NCBI RefSeq assembly: GCF_004362195.1
Contig: NZ_SNWG01000001.1
Coordinates: 930,001-994,000 of the forward strand
From: Microbacterium sp. BK668
GTDB taxonomy: Bacteria; Actinomycetota; Actinomycetes; Actinomycetales; Microbacteriaceae
DNA: 64,000 nucleotides
Direction: 5' to 3'
The notes under the pieces are model-generated. The model ran no database searches. It was not told where the DNA came from and saw nothing but the letters and a program-made list of their open reading frames with translations. Each line of letters begins with the position of its first letter. Positions within the stretch are counted from its first letter, which is position 1. A program made the translations under genes and the position numbers. Positions 1-8,413 of this stretch are shown here, one piece after another.

Positions 1-194
1 ACCATGACCGGGTTGTTCCGCAGCAGCACGATCATCGTGATCGAGGAGAGGCTGCCGAGGATCGGGAGCATCGACTGGATCGGGAAGGGTGACGAGCTGT
101 CGCCGACGGGCGGGGGCGGCGCGAGGACGATCTCGGCCGGACCCTCCAGCGGCTGCGTCGCCCGGGCCGGCCGGTGGACGATGTGCACCGTCAC
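1..194 (-). CDS. eccC: Type VII secretion ATPase EccC, N-terminal part only (cut by window edge)
   Basis: Only about 64 N-terminal residues are present. The gene starts with GTG at 194 in a GTGA overlap with the stop of the upstream ParA-like gene. The residues show a Pro-rich stretch, then a hydrophobic segment reading MLPILGSLSSITMIVLLRNN, which matches the start of EccC-family membrane ATPases (short cytosolic leader, transmembrane pair, then FtsK/SpoIIIE-type ATPase domains). EccC energises export of WXG100 substrates through the ESX/type VII channel. The ATPase domains lie beyond the left edge and cannot be checked. The call rests on the N-terminal match and on eccD two genes upstream in the same operon. 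Confidence 0.8.
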   Translation of the reverse strand, partial: MTVHIVHRPARATQPLEGPAEIVLAPPPPVGDSSSPFPIQSMLPILGSLSSITMIVLLRNNPVM

Positions 195-982
195 GCGGGC
201 ACCGCCTTCCGGCCCGACAGCACCGTCGCGGCGACCTCCAGGACCGCATGGCGCGCGCGCCCCGTCGGAGTACGGCCGCCGCGGAGGCCGCGGTCGAAAG
301 GGACGCCGACGACGGGCCAGGGGTCCGATGCCATCGCACGCGCGACCGCCTCGCCGGCGCGCGCGTGGTCGACGAGGGCGAGCACCGGCGCCGGTCCCTC
401 CGGAAGCGCCGCGATGGCCGGCGCGACGGCCCGCGCGAGCTCCGCCGGCGCACGACGCGCGTCGCTCACGAGGCACACGACATCGCACAGCGCCGCGCAG
501 GCGGCGAGATCGACGAGCGGATGCCGCGCCCCGAAGTCGGTGATCGACACCTCGAAGAACCGGGTGATGGGGGCCGCCTCGGCCAGCCATGCGGCGACGG
601 GGCCGTCGGAGACGTCGGGCCGGAGGCAGAACCAGCCCTGGCCCTCGCTCAGGCCGGTGACGGCGTCTGCGCTCGTCCGCGCTCTCGCGCGCGCGTCGCT
701 CGGCGGCGTCGCGGCCGCGCCGAGGCGCGCACCCAGGTCGGCCTCGCCGCCCGCGACGTCGATCGCGAGGACCGGCTCGGAGCGCCGCGCGGCGAGCACC
801 CGCAGAACCTGCGCGGCGAGGGTCGTGGCGCCCGCCCCGGGCGCGAGCGACACGAAGCCCAGGCGGCGGGCTCCGGTGCCGGCGCCTCGGATCGAGGCAT
901 CCCATTCCGTCAGCCGGCTGCCCCGGCCCGCTGCGCTGCCCAAGAGTGCGGCCGGCAGGTCGCGAGGGTCGATTCCGGTCAT
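191..982 (-). CDS. ParA/MinD-like P-loop protein of the type VII secretion operon
   Basis: This 263-residue soluble protein sits between eccD and eccC with 4-bp overlaps on both sides (ATGA at 979-982, GTGA at 191-194), so translation is probably coupled. After about 40 residues it has a Walker-A-like loop, SLAPGAGATTLA, in a Rossmann-type context (FVSLAPG... then LAIDVAGGEADLGARLG), followed by a hydrophobic strand CDVVCLVSDAR. This is the layout of ParA/MinD-like proteins found in actinobacterial ESX operons. The P-loop lysine is missing (GAGATT rather than GKGGVGKTT), so ATP hydrolysis may be lost or altered. Its role in secretion is inferred from its position only. Confidence 0.65.
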   Translation of the reverse strand: MTGIDPRDLPAALLGSAAGRGSRLTEWDASIRGAGTGARRLGFVSLAPGAGATTLAAQVLRVLAARRSEPVLAIDVAGGEADLGARLGAAATPPSDARARARTSADAVTGLSEGQGWFCLRPDVSDGPVAAWLAEAAPITRFFEVSITDFGARHPLVDLAACAALCDVVCLVSDARRAPAELARAVAPAIAALPEGPAPVLALVDHARAGEAVARAMASDPWPVVGVPFDRGLRGGRTPTGRARHAVLEVAATVLSGRKAVPA

Positions 983-2328
983 GAGCCGCCGCCGAACATC
1001 CCGAGGAGCTCGGCGTAGATGCCGAGCGCGCCGAGGAGCAGGGGAAGCAGCGCCACCACGGCGAGCGTCTCGATCACGTTGCCCGCGCCGCGCAGGCGCG
1101 CGCGCTGATGCGGAGCGGGGCGTGCGAGCACCGCGGCGCCGAGAACGATGGCGGCGAGGGCGGCGATCGCGACGCCGACCCACGCGAGCGGCCCGGCGAG
1201 CTGAGTGAGGAGGGCGGTGGAAGCGATCGCCGCCGCGGCGGCGAGGAGCGACCACACCTGCGTACGCAGCGGGAAGGCGCGCACACGCAGCGCGGCGATG
1301 AGCGCGAACGCCACGGCGAGCAGCCCGCTCCACAGCTCCGAGGCGAGCACGAGGGCGACGCCGGTCACGGCCAGCACCGCCGACACGGTCACGACGCTCC
1401 AGGCGAGCGCCGAATAGGCGTCGGCGATCGACGCGAAGGCGCGCGGCCGCTCGACACGCTCGCCCGCTGCGACCCCCTGGTCGAGCCGCGTGACGCCCGA
1501 TGCGGAGAGGGCGATCCAGGGGAGCGGGCCGGTCGCGAAGGCCGCGAGAGTTCCCGCCACGGCCGCGGCGGCGGCCGGCCCGACACCGAGAAGGAGGAGG
1601 GCGAGCAGGATCGACGCGAGGACCGCGCCGACGGCTCCGCCGGCGGCGGCGCCCGGTCGCCGCAGGGCCACTCCGAGCGCGAGCAGGACGACGGTCGAGC
1701 CCGTCGCGATCACGACGGCGGCGCCGAGCAGGGCTGCGCTCGCCGAGTCGTACCCTCCGGCGCCGGCGGCCGTCGCGCCGGCGAGCCCGAGAGGGAGGAG
1801 GAGCCCCGCGGCGGCCGCGCCGACGCATCCCGAGACTCCCGCAAGGCGCAGCAAGCCCAGCAGGGTGGCGATGCCCAGGAGCACGACGACGGCAAGAAGG
1901 AGGGTCCACGCGGCGGCGAGGGCGCTGCCATAGGGGGCGATGAGCCCCGCGGCAGCGGCGGCGAGCGCGATCCCCGTCGCCCCGGCGATCATGCGGGCGC
2001 GGTCGTCCCAGCGGTCCGGGCGCGCCTCGAGCGCATCGGCCGCGGCATCCGTCACGTCGATGACGACGGGAGGCGGCGGCGCGGCGTCGAGCGGGACGAG
2101 GCGCAGCAGCGCCCCGTCGCCCAGATCGAGCTGCTGCGGTGAGCGGCCGATGTCGAGCTGCTCGCCGTCGGCGGCCACCAGGGTCAGCGGCCGTGCGACC
2201 GTGCCGCCGGTCTCGCCCAGGAGGTCGAGGAGACGAGGGAGGACGGCGCCGAGGGGCTCGTCGCTCGAGACGACGACCTCGGCCCGGCGGGTGGTGCCGG
2301 CGACCGTCAGCCGGGTGTGGAGGCTCAC
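979..2328 (-). CDS. eccD: Type VII secretion integral membrane protein EccD
   Basis: This 449-residue protein has an N-terminal ubiquitin-like domain (about residues 1-85, ending LLRLVPLD) followed by about eleven closely spaced hydrophobic helices up to the C-terminus. That is the EccD architecture, the channel-forming multi-spanning subunit of the ESX/type VII complex. The start is GTG at 2328, with AGGAG six bases upstream. A longer reading to 3054 is rejected because it runs through two other coding genes. The gene overlaps its upstream neighbour (2325-2328) and its downstream neighbour (979-982), as expected for a coupled operon. Confidence 0.85.
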   Translation of the reverse strand: MSLHTRLTVAGTTRRAEVVVSSDEPLGAVLPRLLDLLGETGGTVARPLTLVAADGEQLDIGRSPQQLDLGDGALLRLVPLDAAPPPPVVIDVTDAAADALEARPDRWDDRARMIAGATGIALAAAAAGLIAPYGSALAAAWTLLLAVVVLLGIATLLGLLRLAGVSGCVGAAAAGLLLPLGLAGATAAGAGGYDSASAALLGAAVVIATGSTVVLLALGVALRRPGAAAGGAVGAVLASILLALLLLGVGPAAAAAVAGTLAAFATGPLPWIALSASGVTRLDQGVAAGERVERPRAFASIADAYSALAWSVVTVSAVLAVTGVALVLASELWSGLLAVAFALIAALRVRAFPLRTQVWSLLAAAAAIASTALLTQLAGPLAWVGVAIAALAAIVLGAAVLARPAPHQRARLRGAGNVIETLAVVALLPLLLGALGIYAELLGMFGGGS

Positions 2329-2609
2329 GATGCTCCTGAGGGGATCGAGTCGAAGGGAGGTGCCGAGACGGAGGTGCTCGCCGGCGCAGGGCCGGCGGCG
2401 CGCTGCCCCGCGAGCAGCTGCACGACGAACGAGATGCCGACGCAGACGGCGCACACGACGGCCGCGAGGATGAGTGACCCGATCAGCCGCTTGAAGTGGT
2501 CGTTGACGGTGCGCCGCTCGTCGATCCGGCCGTACAGCAGGGCGGATCCGAGGCGCATGCGCTGGATCCTCGCCTGCTCGATGAGCACGGTGTCGCGCTG
2601 GTCCGGCAT
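2325..2609 (-). CDS. Small single-pass membrane protein of the type VII operon
   Basis: This 94-residue protein has a basic N-terminal half (residues 1-45, including RIQRMRLGSALLYGRIDERR), one strong transmembrane helix (about residues 47-70, LIGSLILAAVVCAVCVGISF) and a short Pro/Ser-rich external tail. The layout resembles the N-terminus of EccB (cytosolic helix, one transmembrane segment), but the long extracytoplasmic EccB repeat domain is absent, so it is either a reduced EccB-like subunit or an unrelated anchor. It overlaps both neighbours by 1-4 bases. No function is recognised beyond its place in the secretion operon. Confidence 0.6.
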   Translation of the reverse strand: MPDQRDTVLIEQARIQRMRLGSALLYGRIDERRTVNDHFKRLIGSLILAAVVCAVCVGISFVVQLLAGQRAAGPAPASTSVSAPPFDSIPSGAS

Positions 2610-3712
2610 CAGCGGTCCCCTTCCGTCTGTGTGACGTCGCCGACACGCGCACGCAGGCGCGCGGCGACCTGAGGCGCTGCCGAGAGCAGACCCGCGACCC
2701 GATCCGGATCGAGCGTGCCGAGCACCTCGGCGAGGCGATTCCACCCGCCACCCGCGGGCGATCCCAGGCTGACCAGCACTCCGGGCAGTCGCGGGCTGCC
2801 CACGACGGCCGCGCCGAAGTCGGCGGCCCAGCGCCTCGCGTCGATGCCGGAGGCTCGCACGCCGGGCGGGCCGACGAGCATCGCGAGCGGCTCGGGCTGC
2901 ATCCCGGCGGTCGATCGACGCGCGAGGTCGGGCGAGCCGAGGGCGGCGAAGGCGACGCCGAGCAGCGGCATCCCGATCCCGGCAGCCCGCGACAGGAACT
3001 CGCGCGCTGCGAGGGCCAGCCCGTCGGCGCCGTCGTCGCCCGGACCGGCGACATCGGCCCACACCCGGGTCGTCTCCTCGACCCCCTCCGACGTGCGAGC
3101 GAGGGCGATCGTCGCGATCACGGGGTGCTCGCCCGGCGTCACGGCGGCCCAGCGGCTGTCCAGGGGGAGTCGCCGGCGCGTGCGCTCGGTAAGGTCGTCG
3201 CGGTCCCACGGGCCCACGAGCGGCTCGGTGGGGCCCCAGGCCTCCGGCGCCCGCCGCGCGAACCGCTCGGATGCGGCCTCCAGCACGCCGCCGAGCCGGA
3301 TGGGCCGGCTCGCCCGGTGCCGCGTCGATACGGTTGCGACGAGCTGCAGCCGGTTCGAGACCGCCGCGCGGAGGAAGGCCGGGTGGACGGCGTCCCGCGA
3401 CGGATGCGGCGGGAGCTCGAGGACGGCCTGCGGGGCCGCCAGAGGCGCTCCGGTGCGGGTGTCGTAGCAGCCGTCCTCCGGTGTGCGGACGACCCAGTGC
3501 CCCCGCACCGCCGACAGGGCCTCGGCCAGGGGCCGGGTCATCCGCGAGTGCTCGCCCGAGACGACGATCGGCCGGTCGCCGCCCGACGCGACGCGGTGCA
3601 AGAAGTCGCTCATTCCGACCGTCAGCGCGACGACGTCCGCCCGAGTCTCGGTGGCGGCCCAGCCCGGTCCCGCTCCGTCCAGGAGCGGATGGTCGATCGT
3701 CCCGGCGCTCAT
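2609..3712 (-). CDS. DUF6177 family protein of the type VII operon
   Basis: This 367-residue soluble protein has no transmembrane segment and no catalytic motif I can name. It resembles the DUF6177 family, which occurs in actinobacterial type VII secretion loci. The start ATG at 3712 overlaps the stop of the FHA gene (ATGA at 3709-3712), and its stop overlaps the next start. The middle of the protein (about residues 45-120) has alternating strands and helices like a P-loop or Rossmann fold (RPIVVSGEHSR), but no Walker motif is complete. Its position between an FHA protein and membrane subunits suggests a regulatory or substrate-handling part in secretion. Confidence 0.6.
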   Translation of the reverse strand: MSAGTIDHPLLDGAGPGWAATETRADVVALTVGMSDFLHRVASGGDRPIVVSGEHSRMTRPLAEALSAVRGHWVVRTPEDGCYDTRTGAPLAAPQAVLELPPHPSRDAVHPAFLRAAVSNRLQLVATVSTRHRASRPIRLGGVLEAASERFARRAPEAWGPTEPLVGPWDRDDLTERTRRRLPLDSRWAAVTPGEHPVIATIALARTSEGVEETTRVWADVAGPGDDGADGLALAAREFLSRAAGIGMPLLGVAFAALGSPDLARRSTAGMQPEPLAMLVGPPGVRASGIDARRWAADFGAAVVGSPRLPGVLVSLGSPAGGGWNRLAEVLGTLDPDRVAGLLSAAPQVAARLRARVGDVTQTEGDR

Positions 3713-4476
3713 GCCGGCACCCTCACAGTGACGACCCGATCGCCCAGTTCGAGCGCGGCGTCGGCGGGCAGCGGCGTGCGCTGGTGGGCGAGAAGCGGCT
3801 GCGCCCCGCTAGCGGTCCGCACGAACGTCCCGTTCGTCGAACCGAGGTCCGTCACCCAGACGACCCGTCCGTCCCACTCGAAGCGCGCGTGGGACTTCGA
3901 GAGGGTCCGCGACAGGTCCGCCCAGCGATACACCTCCGCGGGGGCGTCGGCCGGCGTCGAGGGATTGCGGCCGAGTACGAGCGGCCCATGGAGGGGGAAC
4001 CGCTGCCCCGAGTCGAGCTCGACGACCGGCGACAGCGAGGTGCGCGCCGGCGTGACGGCGGCGGGCTGCCGGGCGGGGAAGGCGAACGGGGCGAGCGCGG
4101 GAGCGAACGGATCGCGGCCGCGGTGGATGTCGTAGGTGCCCAGGCGCCCGGACACGAGCTTCGCGAGGACGGATGCCCCGGCCGCCGCGCCGGTGGAGCG
4201 CTCGACCGTGCGCGTTCCCGCCGCCAGGCGCCCGGGCGTGCGGCCCGACCGGCCGAGCGCGGCGGTCGTGCCGAACACGAGAGCGAGGGTCAGCAGCGCG
4301 AGGATCCATCCCGCCGCCGGGACCCCCGTGCGGAAGAGGAGCGCGGCGACGGCGGCCACGGCGACGGGAACGAGGACGTCGACGGCGAGCGCGGCGACCC
4401 GCTGCCCGGCGCGCGCGGGCGCCGTGAGGATGAGCGGATCGACGGCGGCCGGTGTCGTGTGGTCCAGTGTCGTCAT
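3709..4476 (-). CDS. RDD-type membrane protein with C-terminal FHA domain
   Basis: This is the first gene of the type VII operon. The N-terminal part (about residues 25-110) is an RDD-like membrane domain with two to three helices. The C-terminal part (about 145-255) is a forkhead-associated domain with its phosphothreonine-binding residues visible: LGRNPS, then LSKSHARFEW, then DLGSTNGTFV. FHA domains bind phosphothreonine, so Ser/Thr kinase control of secretion is plausible. The start is ambiguous: GTG 4479 and ATG 4476 are adjacent, with GGGGGGAAG upstream of both. ATG is used here. The operon promoter would lie upstream of about 4480. Confidence 0.75.
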   Translation of the reverse strand: MTTLDHTTPAAVDPLILTAPARAGQRVAALAVDVLVPVAVAAVAALLFRTGVPAAGWILALLTLALVFGTTAALGRSGRTPGRLAAGTRTVERSTGAAAGASVLAKLVSGRLGTYDIHRGRDPFAPALAPFAFPARQPAAVTPARTSLSPVVELDSGQRFPLHGPLVLGRNPSTPADAPAEVYRWADLSRTLSKSHARFEWDGRVVWVTDLGSTNGTFVRTASGAQPLLAHQRTPLPADAALELGDRVVTVRVPA

Positions 4477-4569
4477 CACGAAGTGCTTCCCCCCGAGGGA
4501 ACCTTCCGAGTCTAGACGGACGCCTTCCCGGGCCTGCGGGTCGGATCATCGGTCCCCTGCCGAGCGAGC

Positions 4570-4629
4570 GCGCCACTTTCCTGCGAGCGCTGCACCGATC
4601 GACGTAGCGCTCGCAGGAAACTGTGGCGC
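4570..4629. repeat. Palindromic repeat family A, copy 1
   Basis: A long imperfect hairpin lies between the DUF1801 gene and the FHA gene. A 15-bp perfect stem pairs 4577-4591 with 4606-4620 and is extended, after a 2-base bulge, by a 7-bp stem pairing 4570-4576 with 4623-4629. The 14-base loop contains CACCGATCGA. A second copy with the same stem words and the same loop lies at 29513-29562. It resembles REP-type intergenic palindromes; transcript termination or mRNA stabilisation is possible. Confidence 0.75.
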
Positions 4630-4660
4630 TCGCCCGCACTCCTCGGGCCGGGGCGGGGGG

Positions 4661-5086
4661 TCAGCCCGTGACGGTGATCTCTGCGTACTCGATCTCGCCC
4701 GACGTCAGCCGCTCGAGCGAGCGCTTCACGGCGCGGCGCAGGACGTCGAGATCGATGTCTGCGAGGTCCTTCAGGTAGAGGCACGATGCGCCGGTGGTGT
4801 GCGGGCCGAGCCCGGTCAGGTCGGGGCCACCGTCGTCGCGCGGATCGAGCAGATAGACCGTGGTGGCCTGACGACGCGGAGCGAAGCCGAGGAGGGGCGC
4901 GTCGCCCTCGGTCCCGGTGGGATACCGGTAGTGGTACGAGCCGAAGCCGACGATCGTCCCCCATAGGACGGGCTCGCGGCCCGAGACCTCCGACAGGAGC
5001 CGGACCATCGTCTCGGCGTCGCGCCGGCGGACGGCCGGCGTCACCGCGGCGAGGAACTCGTTCACGTCGCCGCCGGTGGGCTTCAT
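4661..5086 (-). CDS. DUF1801 domain-containing protein
   Basis: This small soluble protein of 141 residues matches the DUF1801/YdhG-like fold: an N-terminal helix pair (VNEFLAAVTPAVRRRDAETM), then WGTIVGFGSYHYRY and a C-terminal CLYLKDLADIDLDVLRRAV. These proteins are common in actinobacteria and their biochemical role is unknown. The ATG at 5086 overlaps the stop of the HhH-GPD repair gene (ATGA), so the two form a two-gene operon. This start is preferred over an upstream one that would run through the repair gene. Confidence 0.75.
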   Translation of the reverse strand: MKPTGGDVNEFLAAVTPAVRRRDAETMVRLLSEVSGREPVLWGTIVGFGSYHYRYPTGTEGDAPLLGFAPRRQATTVYLLDPRDDGGPDLTGLGPHTTGASCLYLKDLADIDLDVLRRAVKRSLERLTSGEIEYAEITVTG

Positions 5087-5658
5087 CGCGCCGCCTCCTT
5101 GGCGGCTGCCTTCATCGCGCGCTTGTGCTCGCGCACCGCGGCGAGCGACTCGGCGCTCGTGATGTCGGCGACGCTGCGGAACGAGCCCTCCTCGCCGTAG
5201 GGGGTGGATGCCTCGCGCCACCCATCGCCGGCGAATCCGTACTGCTTCCCGAGCAGCGCGAGGAAGATCTTCGCCTTCTGCTCGCCGAATCCCGGCAGGG
5301 CTGTCAGGCGCCGCAGCACTTCCCGCCCGTCGGGCTCGTCTCGCCTCCAGAGCGCCGCGGCATCCCCTCCCCAGTCCCGCTCGATCGCCGCGCACAGCGA
5401 CTGCACGCGCGCCGCCATGGACCCCGGGAAGCGGTGCACCGACGGCGGCCGCTTGAAGACCTCGACGAACGCCTCGGGGTCGTAGCCCGCGATCGTCGCG
5501 GCGTCGAGCGAGCCGAGGCGCTGCTGGAGCTTGAGCGGGCCGCCGAACGCCGTCTCCATGGGGATCTGCTGATCCAGCAGCATGCCCAGGAGGAGGGCGA
5601 GCGGATCGTCGGTGAGCAGGCGGTCCGCGTCGGGGTCACCCGTGATGTGGAGCGTCAT
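5083..5658 (-). CDS. HhH-GPD-type base-excision DNA repair protein
   Basis: This 191-residue protein belongs to the HhH-GPD superfamily (endonuclease III, MutY and AlkA relatives). The helix-hairpin-helix is visible as LTALPGFGEQKAKIFLALLG at about residues 120-140, preceded by LLLGMLLDQQIPMETAF, which resembles the start of the GPD fold. There is no C-terminal iron-sulphur cysteine cluster, so it is the short actinobacterial subfamily rather than Nth or MutY. Substrate specificity cannot be read from sequence. The start is ATG 5658, with no clear ribosome site but a weak -10-like GAGACT six bases before it. It is translationally coupled to the DUF1801 gene. Confidence 0.8.
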   Translation of the reverse strand: MTLHITGDPDADRLLTDDPLALLLGMLLDQQIPMETAFGGPLKLQQRLGSLDAATIAGYDPEAFVEVFKRPPSVHRFPGSMAARVQSLCAAIERDWGGDAAALWRRDEPDGREVLRRLTALPGFGEQKAKIFLALLGKQYGFAGDGWREASTPYGEEGSFRSVADITSAESLAAVREHKRAMKAAAKEAAR

Positions 5659-5791
5659 GCCGCCAGTCTCGCACCGGCGCGGCTCGGCGGCCAGGATGCT
5701 CCGGCCACCGGGGTCGGAGACTGATCCTCCGGTCGCTCGCCTCGTCGAAGGGCCGGACGGCACCGGTGCGAGGATGGTGGGGGAGGCCGGG

Positions 5792-7255
5792 ATGAGCGAC
5801 AGTGCCGCGGACCGCGAGCTCGAAGAACTCGCGGAGGCTGCCCACGAGCGGCACGTCGTCGTCGTGGGCGGGGGCATCGCGGGCCTCGTGGCAGCGCTGG
5901 AGTGCGCCAAGGTCGGGCTCCGCGTGACGCTCGTCGAGGCATCCGATCGCCTCGGAGGCAACCTCCGCACCATCCAGGTCGCCGGCCTCGAGCTCGATGC
6001 GGCCGTCGAGGGCTGGTCGTCGCGCGGCGCCGCGGTGCGCGCGCTCGTGCGGGAACTCGGGCTCGAAGACCGGATCGTCCCTGCGCGCGACGCGCGCACG
6101 TGGATCGCCGGGCTGCCTTCGGGGGCCGCCCCGCTTCCGGACGGGACGATCGCGGGGATCCCGGAGAACCCCTGGGACGAGGACGTCCGGCGCATCATCG
6201 GCTGGAGCGGCACGTGGCGCGCGTACGTCGACCGCCTCCGTCCCCCGCTCACGATCGGCAAGGAGCGCAGCCTCGGCGCACTGGTGCGCTCGCGCATGGG
6301 GGCCGCGGTGCTCGACCGGCTCGTCGCTCCCCTGAGCCTCGGCGTCTACGGCATCCACCCCGACGACATCGACGTGGAAGGGGTTGCACCGGGCCTCAGC
6401 ACAGCGCTCACGCGCACCGGCTCGCTGAGCGGAGCCGTCGCCGACCTTCTCGTCGACAGGCGCAAGGGCGGCGGCGGGCTGGAGGGGCTCGTCGGCGGGA
6501 CGGCCGGCCTCGTCGACGCGCTGCGCCGGCGGCTCGAAGGGCTCGGAGCCGAGATCGTCCTCGGTCGCGCGGCCACGCGGATCGAGCGACGCGCGGACGG
6601 GCGGTGGACGGTGGCACACGCGCCGGCATCCGGCGACCTCCCGGCGCTCGACCCCGCGGACGACGTCATCGTCGCGCTCCCCGAGCACGGCGCCCGCCGC
6701 CTGCTCGCCCCCCTCGTCCCGGCACTCGATGCGCCGGCGGAGCCGAGTCCCGCCGTCGAGGTCGTCACCCTCGTGGTGAGAACGACGCGGATCGACGGCA
6801 GCCGCGGCGCCGTCCACCCCCTGCCCGGCACCGCGCGCGCTGTCGGTGTCGTCGACTCGACCGCGCGATGGCCGTGGCTTCCGATGCTCGCGGGGGAGGG
6901 GATCCGCATCCTCCGGGTGTCGTTCGGCACCGCGGGAGCCCCGCCCGTCACCGGCGGACTCGACGACGGCGACGCCTTCCGGCTCGCGGCGGACGAGGCA
7001 TCCGCTCTTCTCGGCGTGTCTGTCGGAGAGGTCAGCGGCGCTGCGCGCGAGCGTTTCGCTCCGCCGACCCCGGCCTCGGCGCTCGGTCATGCCGACGCCG
7101 CGGCGGCCGCGCGAGCCGCCATCCGAGCCGTCCCCGGACTCGCGGCGGCGGGCGGATGGCTCGCAGGATCGGGACTCGCGCAGATCGTGCCCGACTCGAT
7201 CGCGGAGGCGGAGCGGGTGCGCCGCCGCGCCCTCTTCGGCGGTTCGGCGGTCTGA
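5792..7255 (+). CDS. hemG: Protoporphyrinogen/coproporphyrinogen oxidase (FAD-dependent, HemG/HemY type)
   Basis: This 487-residue flavoprotein starts with a dinucleotide-binding fold, HVVVVGGGIAGLVAALECAK (residues about 20-40), then EASDRLGGNL and LELDAAVEGW, as in HemY/CgoX oxidases. These oxidise porphyrinogens in haem synthesis. The C-terminal FAD-contacting region reads GGWLAGSGLAQIVPDSIAEA, where the family has GN.GVGI. The start ATG 5792 is chosen for its GGGGGAGG ribosome site; ATG 5774 is in frame but poorer. The haem assignment is supported by hemD at 8622, four genes downstream. A more general FAD amine-oxidase-like enzyme is the alternative. Confidence 0.8.
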   Translation: MSDSAADRELEELAEAAHERHVVVVGGGIAGLVAALECAKVGLRVTLVEASDRLGGNLRTIQVAGLELDAAVEGWSSRGAAVRALVRELGLEDRIVPARDARTWIAGLPSGAAPLPDGTIAGIPENPWDEDVRRIIGWSGTWRAYVDRLRPPLTIGKERSLGALVRSRMGAAVLDRLVAPLSLGVYGIHPDDIDVEGVAPGLSTALTRTGSLSGAVADLLVDRRKGGGGLEGLVGGTAGLVDALRRRLEGLGAEIVLGRAATRIERRADGRWTVAHAPASGDLPALDPADDVIVALPEHGARRLLAPLVPALDAPAEPSPAVEVVTLVVRTTRIDGSRGAVHPLPGTARAVGVVDSTARWPWLPMLAGEGIRILRVSFGTAGAPPVTGGLDDGDAFRLAADEASALLGVSVGEVSGAARERFAPPTPASALGHADAAAAARAAIRAVPGLAAAGGWLAGSGLAQIVPDSIAEAERVRRRALFGGSAV

Positions 7256-7358
7256 CCGCTCCCCACCCGGCGCCGATCTGTCAAGGGCGGATGCCGTGAG
7301 CGGCATGCCGCACTAACCTGGGATGACGCAGCACCCCCCGAGCGTGAGGAGACGCGCC

Positions 7359-7748
7359 ATGAAAGGCAAAGTAGGACTCGTCATCGGTCTCGCAGCAGGC
7401 TACGTGCTCGGTTCGCGCGCAGGCCGCGAACGGTACGAGCAGATCAAGTCGCAGGCGCTCAAGGTCTGGAACATGGACCCGGTGCAGGATCAGGTCGACA
7501 AGGTCAAGGACTTCGCCAAGTCGAGCGCCATGGCGCTTCCGTCGACGCTGTGGGACAGCGCCGTCAAGGTGACGAAGGCGGCGACGTCCAAGGGCACCCC
7601 CGGCCAGAGACTGGATGCCTCGATCAAGGTCGGCAAGGAGTCCGCCGACGACATCGGCAGGGCCGCCGGCACCTCCGCCGCAGCTGCGCAGGACGCCGTC
7701 GACGACGTGATCGACGACAGCGCCGGCGCCGGCCGCGGCGGAGCGTGA
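7359..7748 (+). CDS. YtxH-like small membrane protein
   Basis: The 129 residues begin MKGKVGLVIGLAAGYVLGSR, a short glycine-rich hydrophobic helix, followed by AGRERYEQIKSQA and a long amphipathic helical tail rich in Lys, Asp and Ala. This is the layout of YtxH-type general-stress envelope proteins. The ATG at 7359 has AGGAG seven bases upstream; an earlier in-frame ATG at 7323 lacks one. A TAACCT hexamer at 7313-7318 could be the -10 element for a short leader. The next two genes also encode small envelope proteins and follow with a 1-bp gap and an 11-bp overlap. Confidence 0.75.
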   Translation: MKGKVGLVIGLAAGYVLGSRAGRERYEQIKSQALKVWNMDPVQDQVDKVKDFAKSSAMALPSTLWDSAVKVTKAATSKGTPGQRLDASIKVGKESADDIGRAAGTSAAAAQDAVDDVIDDSAGAGRGGA

Positions 7749-7749
7749 C

Positions 7750-8151
7750 ATGACGACTCCGCGCGGATTCCGCGACCGCGCCGACGAGAGTCTGCTGACT
7801 CTCGTCGGCGATGTGCCCGACCTCATCCGCAACCTGGTGATGGCCGAGGTCGAGGCGGCCAAGGCCTGGATCCGGCGCACGTCGAAGGACGCCGGCATCG
7901 GGTCGGGCTGGATCATCGGAGCGCTCTTCCTGCTCTTCTGGTCGATCCCGCTCCTCTTGGCCTTCATCATCATCGGCCTCTCGTCGTGGATGCCGGTCTG
8001 GGTCGCGTCGCTCATCGTGCTCGTCGTGCTGATCCTCGGCGCAGCGCTCTGCGGCCTGCTCGGCTACCTGCGCTGGCGCAAGGTGGTCAAGAGCCAGAAC
8101 CCCGCTCAGTCGATCGTCATGGATGTGGAGGCAGTGCGCGATGAGCTCTGA
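7750..8151 (+). CDS. Phage-holin-family (actinobacterial superfamily III-like) membrane protein
   Basis: This 133-residue protein has a charged N-terminal helix (to about residue 45) followed by two strong transmembrane helices (GSGWIIGALFLLFWSIPLLLAF and WMPVWVASLIVLVVLILGAA) and a basic cytosolic tail. This matches the phage_holin_3_6/DUF1469 family, which in actinobacteria is chromosomal and linked to the envelope, not to lysis. The start ATG 7750 lies one base after the previous stop. No phage genes are nearby, so a prophage reading is not supported. Confidence 0.7.
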   Translation: MTTPRGFRDRADESLLTLVGDVPDLIRNLVMAEVEAAKAWIRRTSKDAGIGSGWIIGALFLLFWSIPLLLAFIIIGLSSWMPVWVASLIVLVVLILGAALCGLLGYLRWRKVVKSQNPAQSIVMDVEAVRDEL

Positions 8152-8413
8152 GGTCCCGGTGCCCCGCACCGCCGTCCCGCTCGGCATCACCGACCCGGTC
8201 GAGAAGGCCCGCGCCGAGCTCAAGGCGACCCTCGCCGCGATCGAGGTCAAGGCCAACGTCCCCCGCCGGCTCACCCGTGCGAGCACGCGGGCCCGTCGCA
8301 CCGCTCGCGAGTTCAGCCGCGACAATCCCGTCGCCGCGACGGCGATCGTCGCGACGGCCGCCGGCGTCGTGGGGGCGATCGTGTGGGCGATCGTGCGCTC
8401 ATACACGCGCTGA
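8141..8413 (+). CDS. DUF3618-like small membrane protein
   Basis: The protein has 90 residues. A helical segment resembling DUF3618 (DPVEKARAELKATLAAIEVK) is followed by a basic stretch (RASTRARRTAREFSRDNP) and a C-terminal transmembrane helix (AATAIVATAAGVVGAIVWAI). It starts with ATG 8141 inside the end of the preceding gene (11-bp overlap). DUF3618, YtxH and holin-type genes travel together in many actinobacteria, so the three probably act together at the membrane. The function is unknown. Confidence 0.6.
   Translation: MSSEVPVPRTAVPLGITDPVEKARAELKATLAAIEVKANVPRRLTRASTRARRTAREFSRDNPVAATAIVATAAGVVGAIVWAIVRSYTR

Noticed and set aside
7750..8413. Prophage remnant because of a holin-family gene
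   Set aside because: The family is a chromosomal envelope protein in actinobacteria; no integrase, capsid, tail or lysin gene is near and composition is normal.
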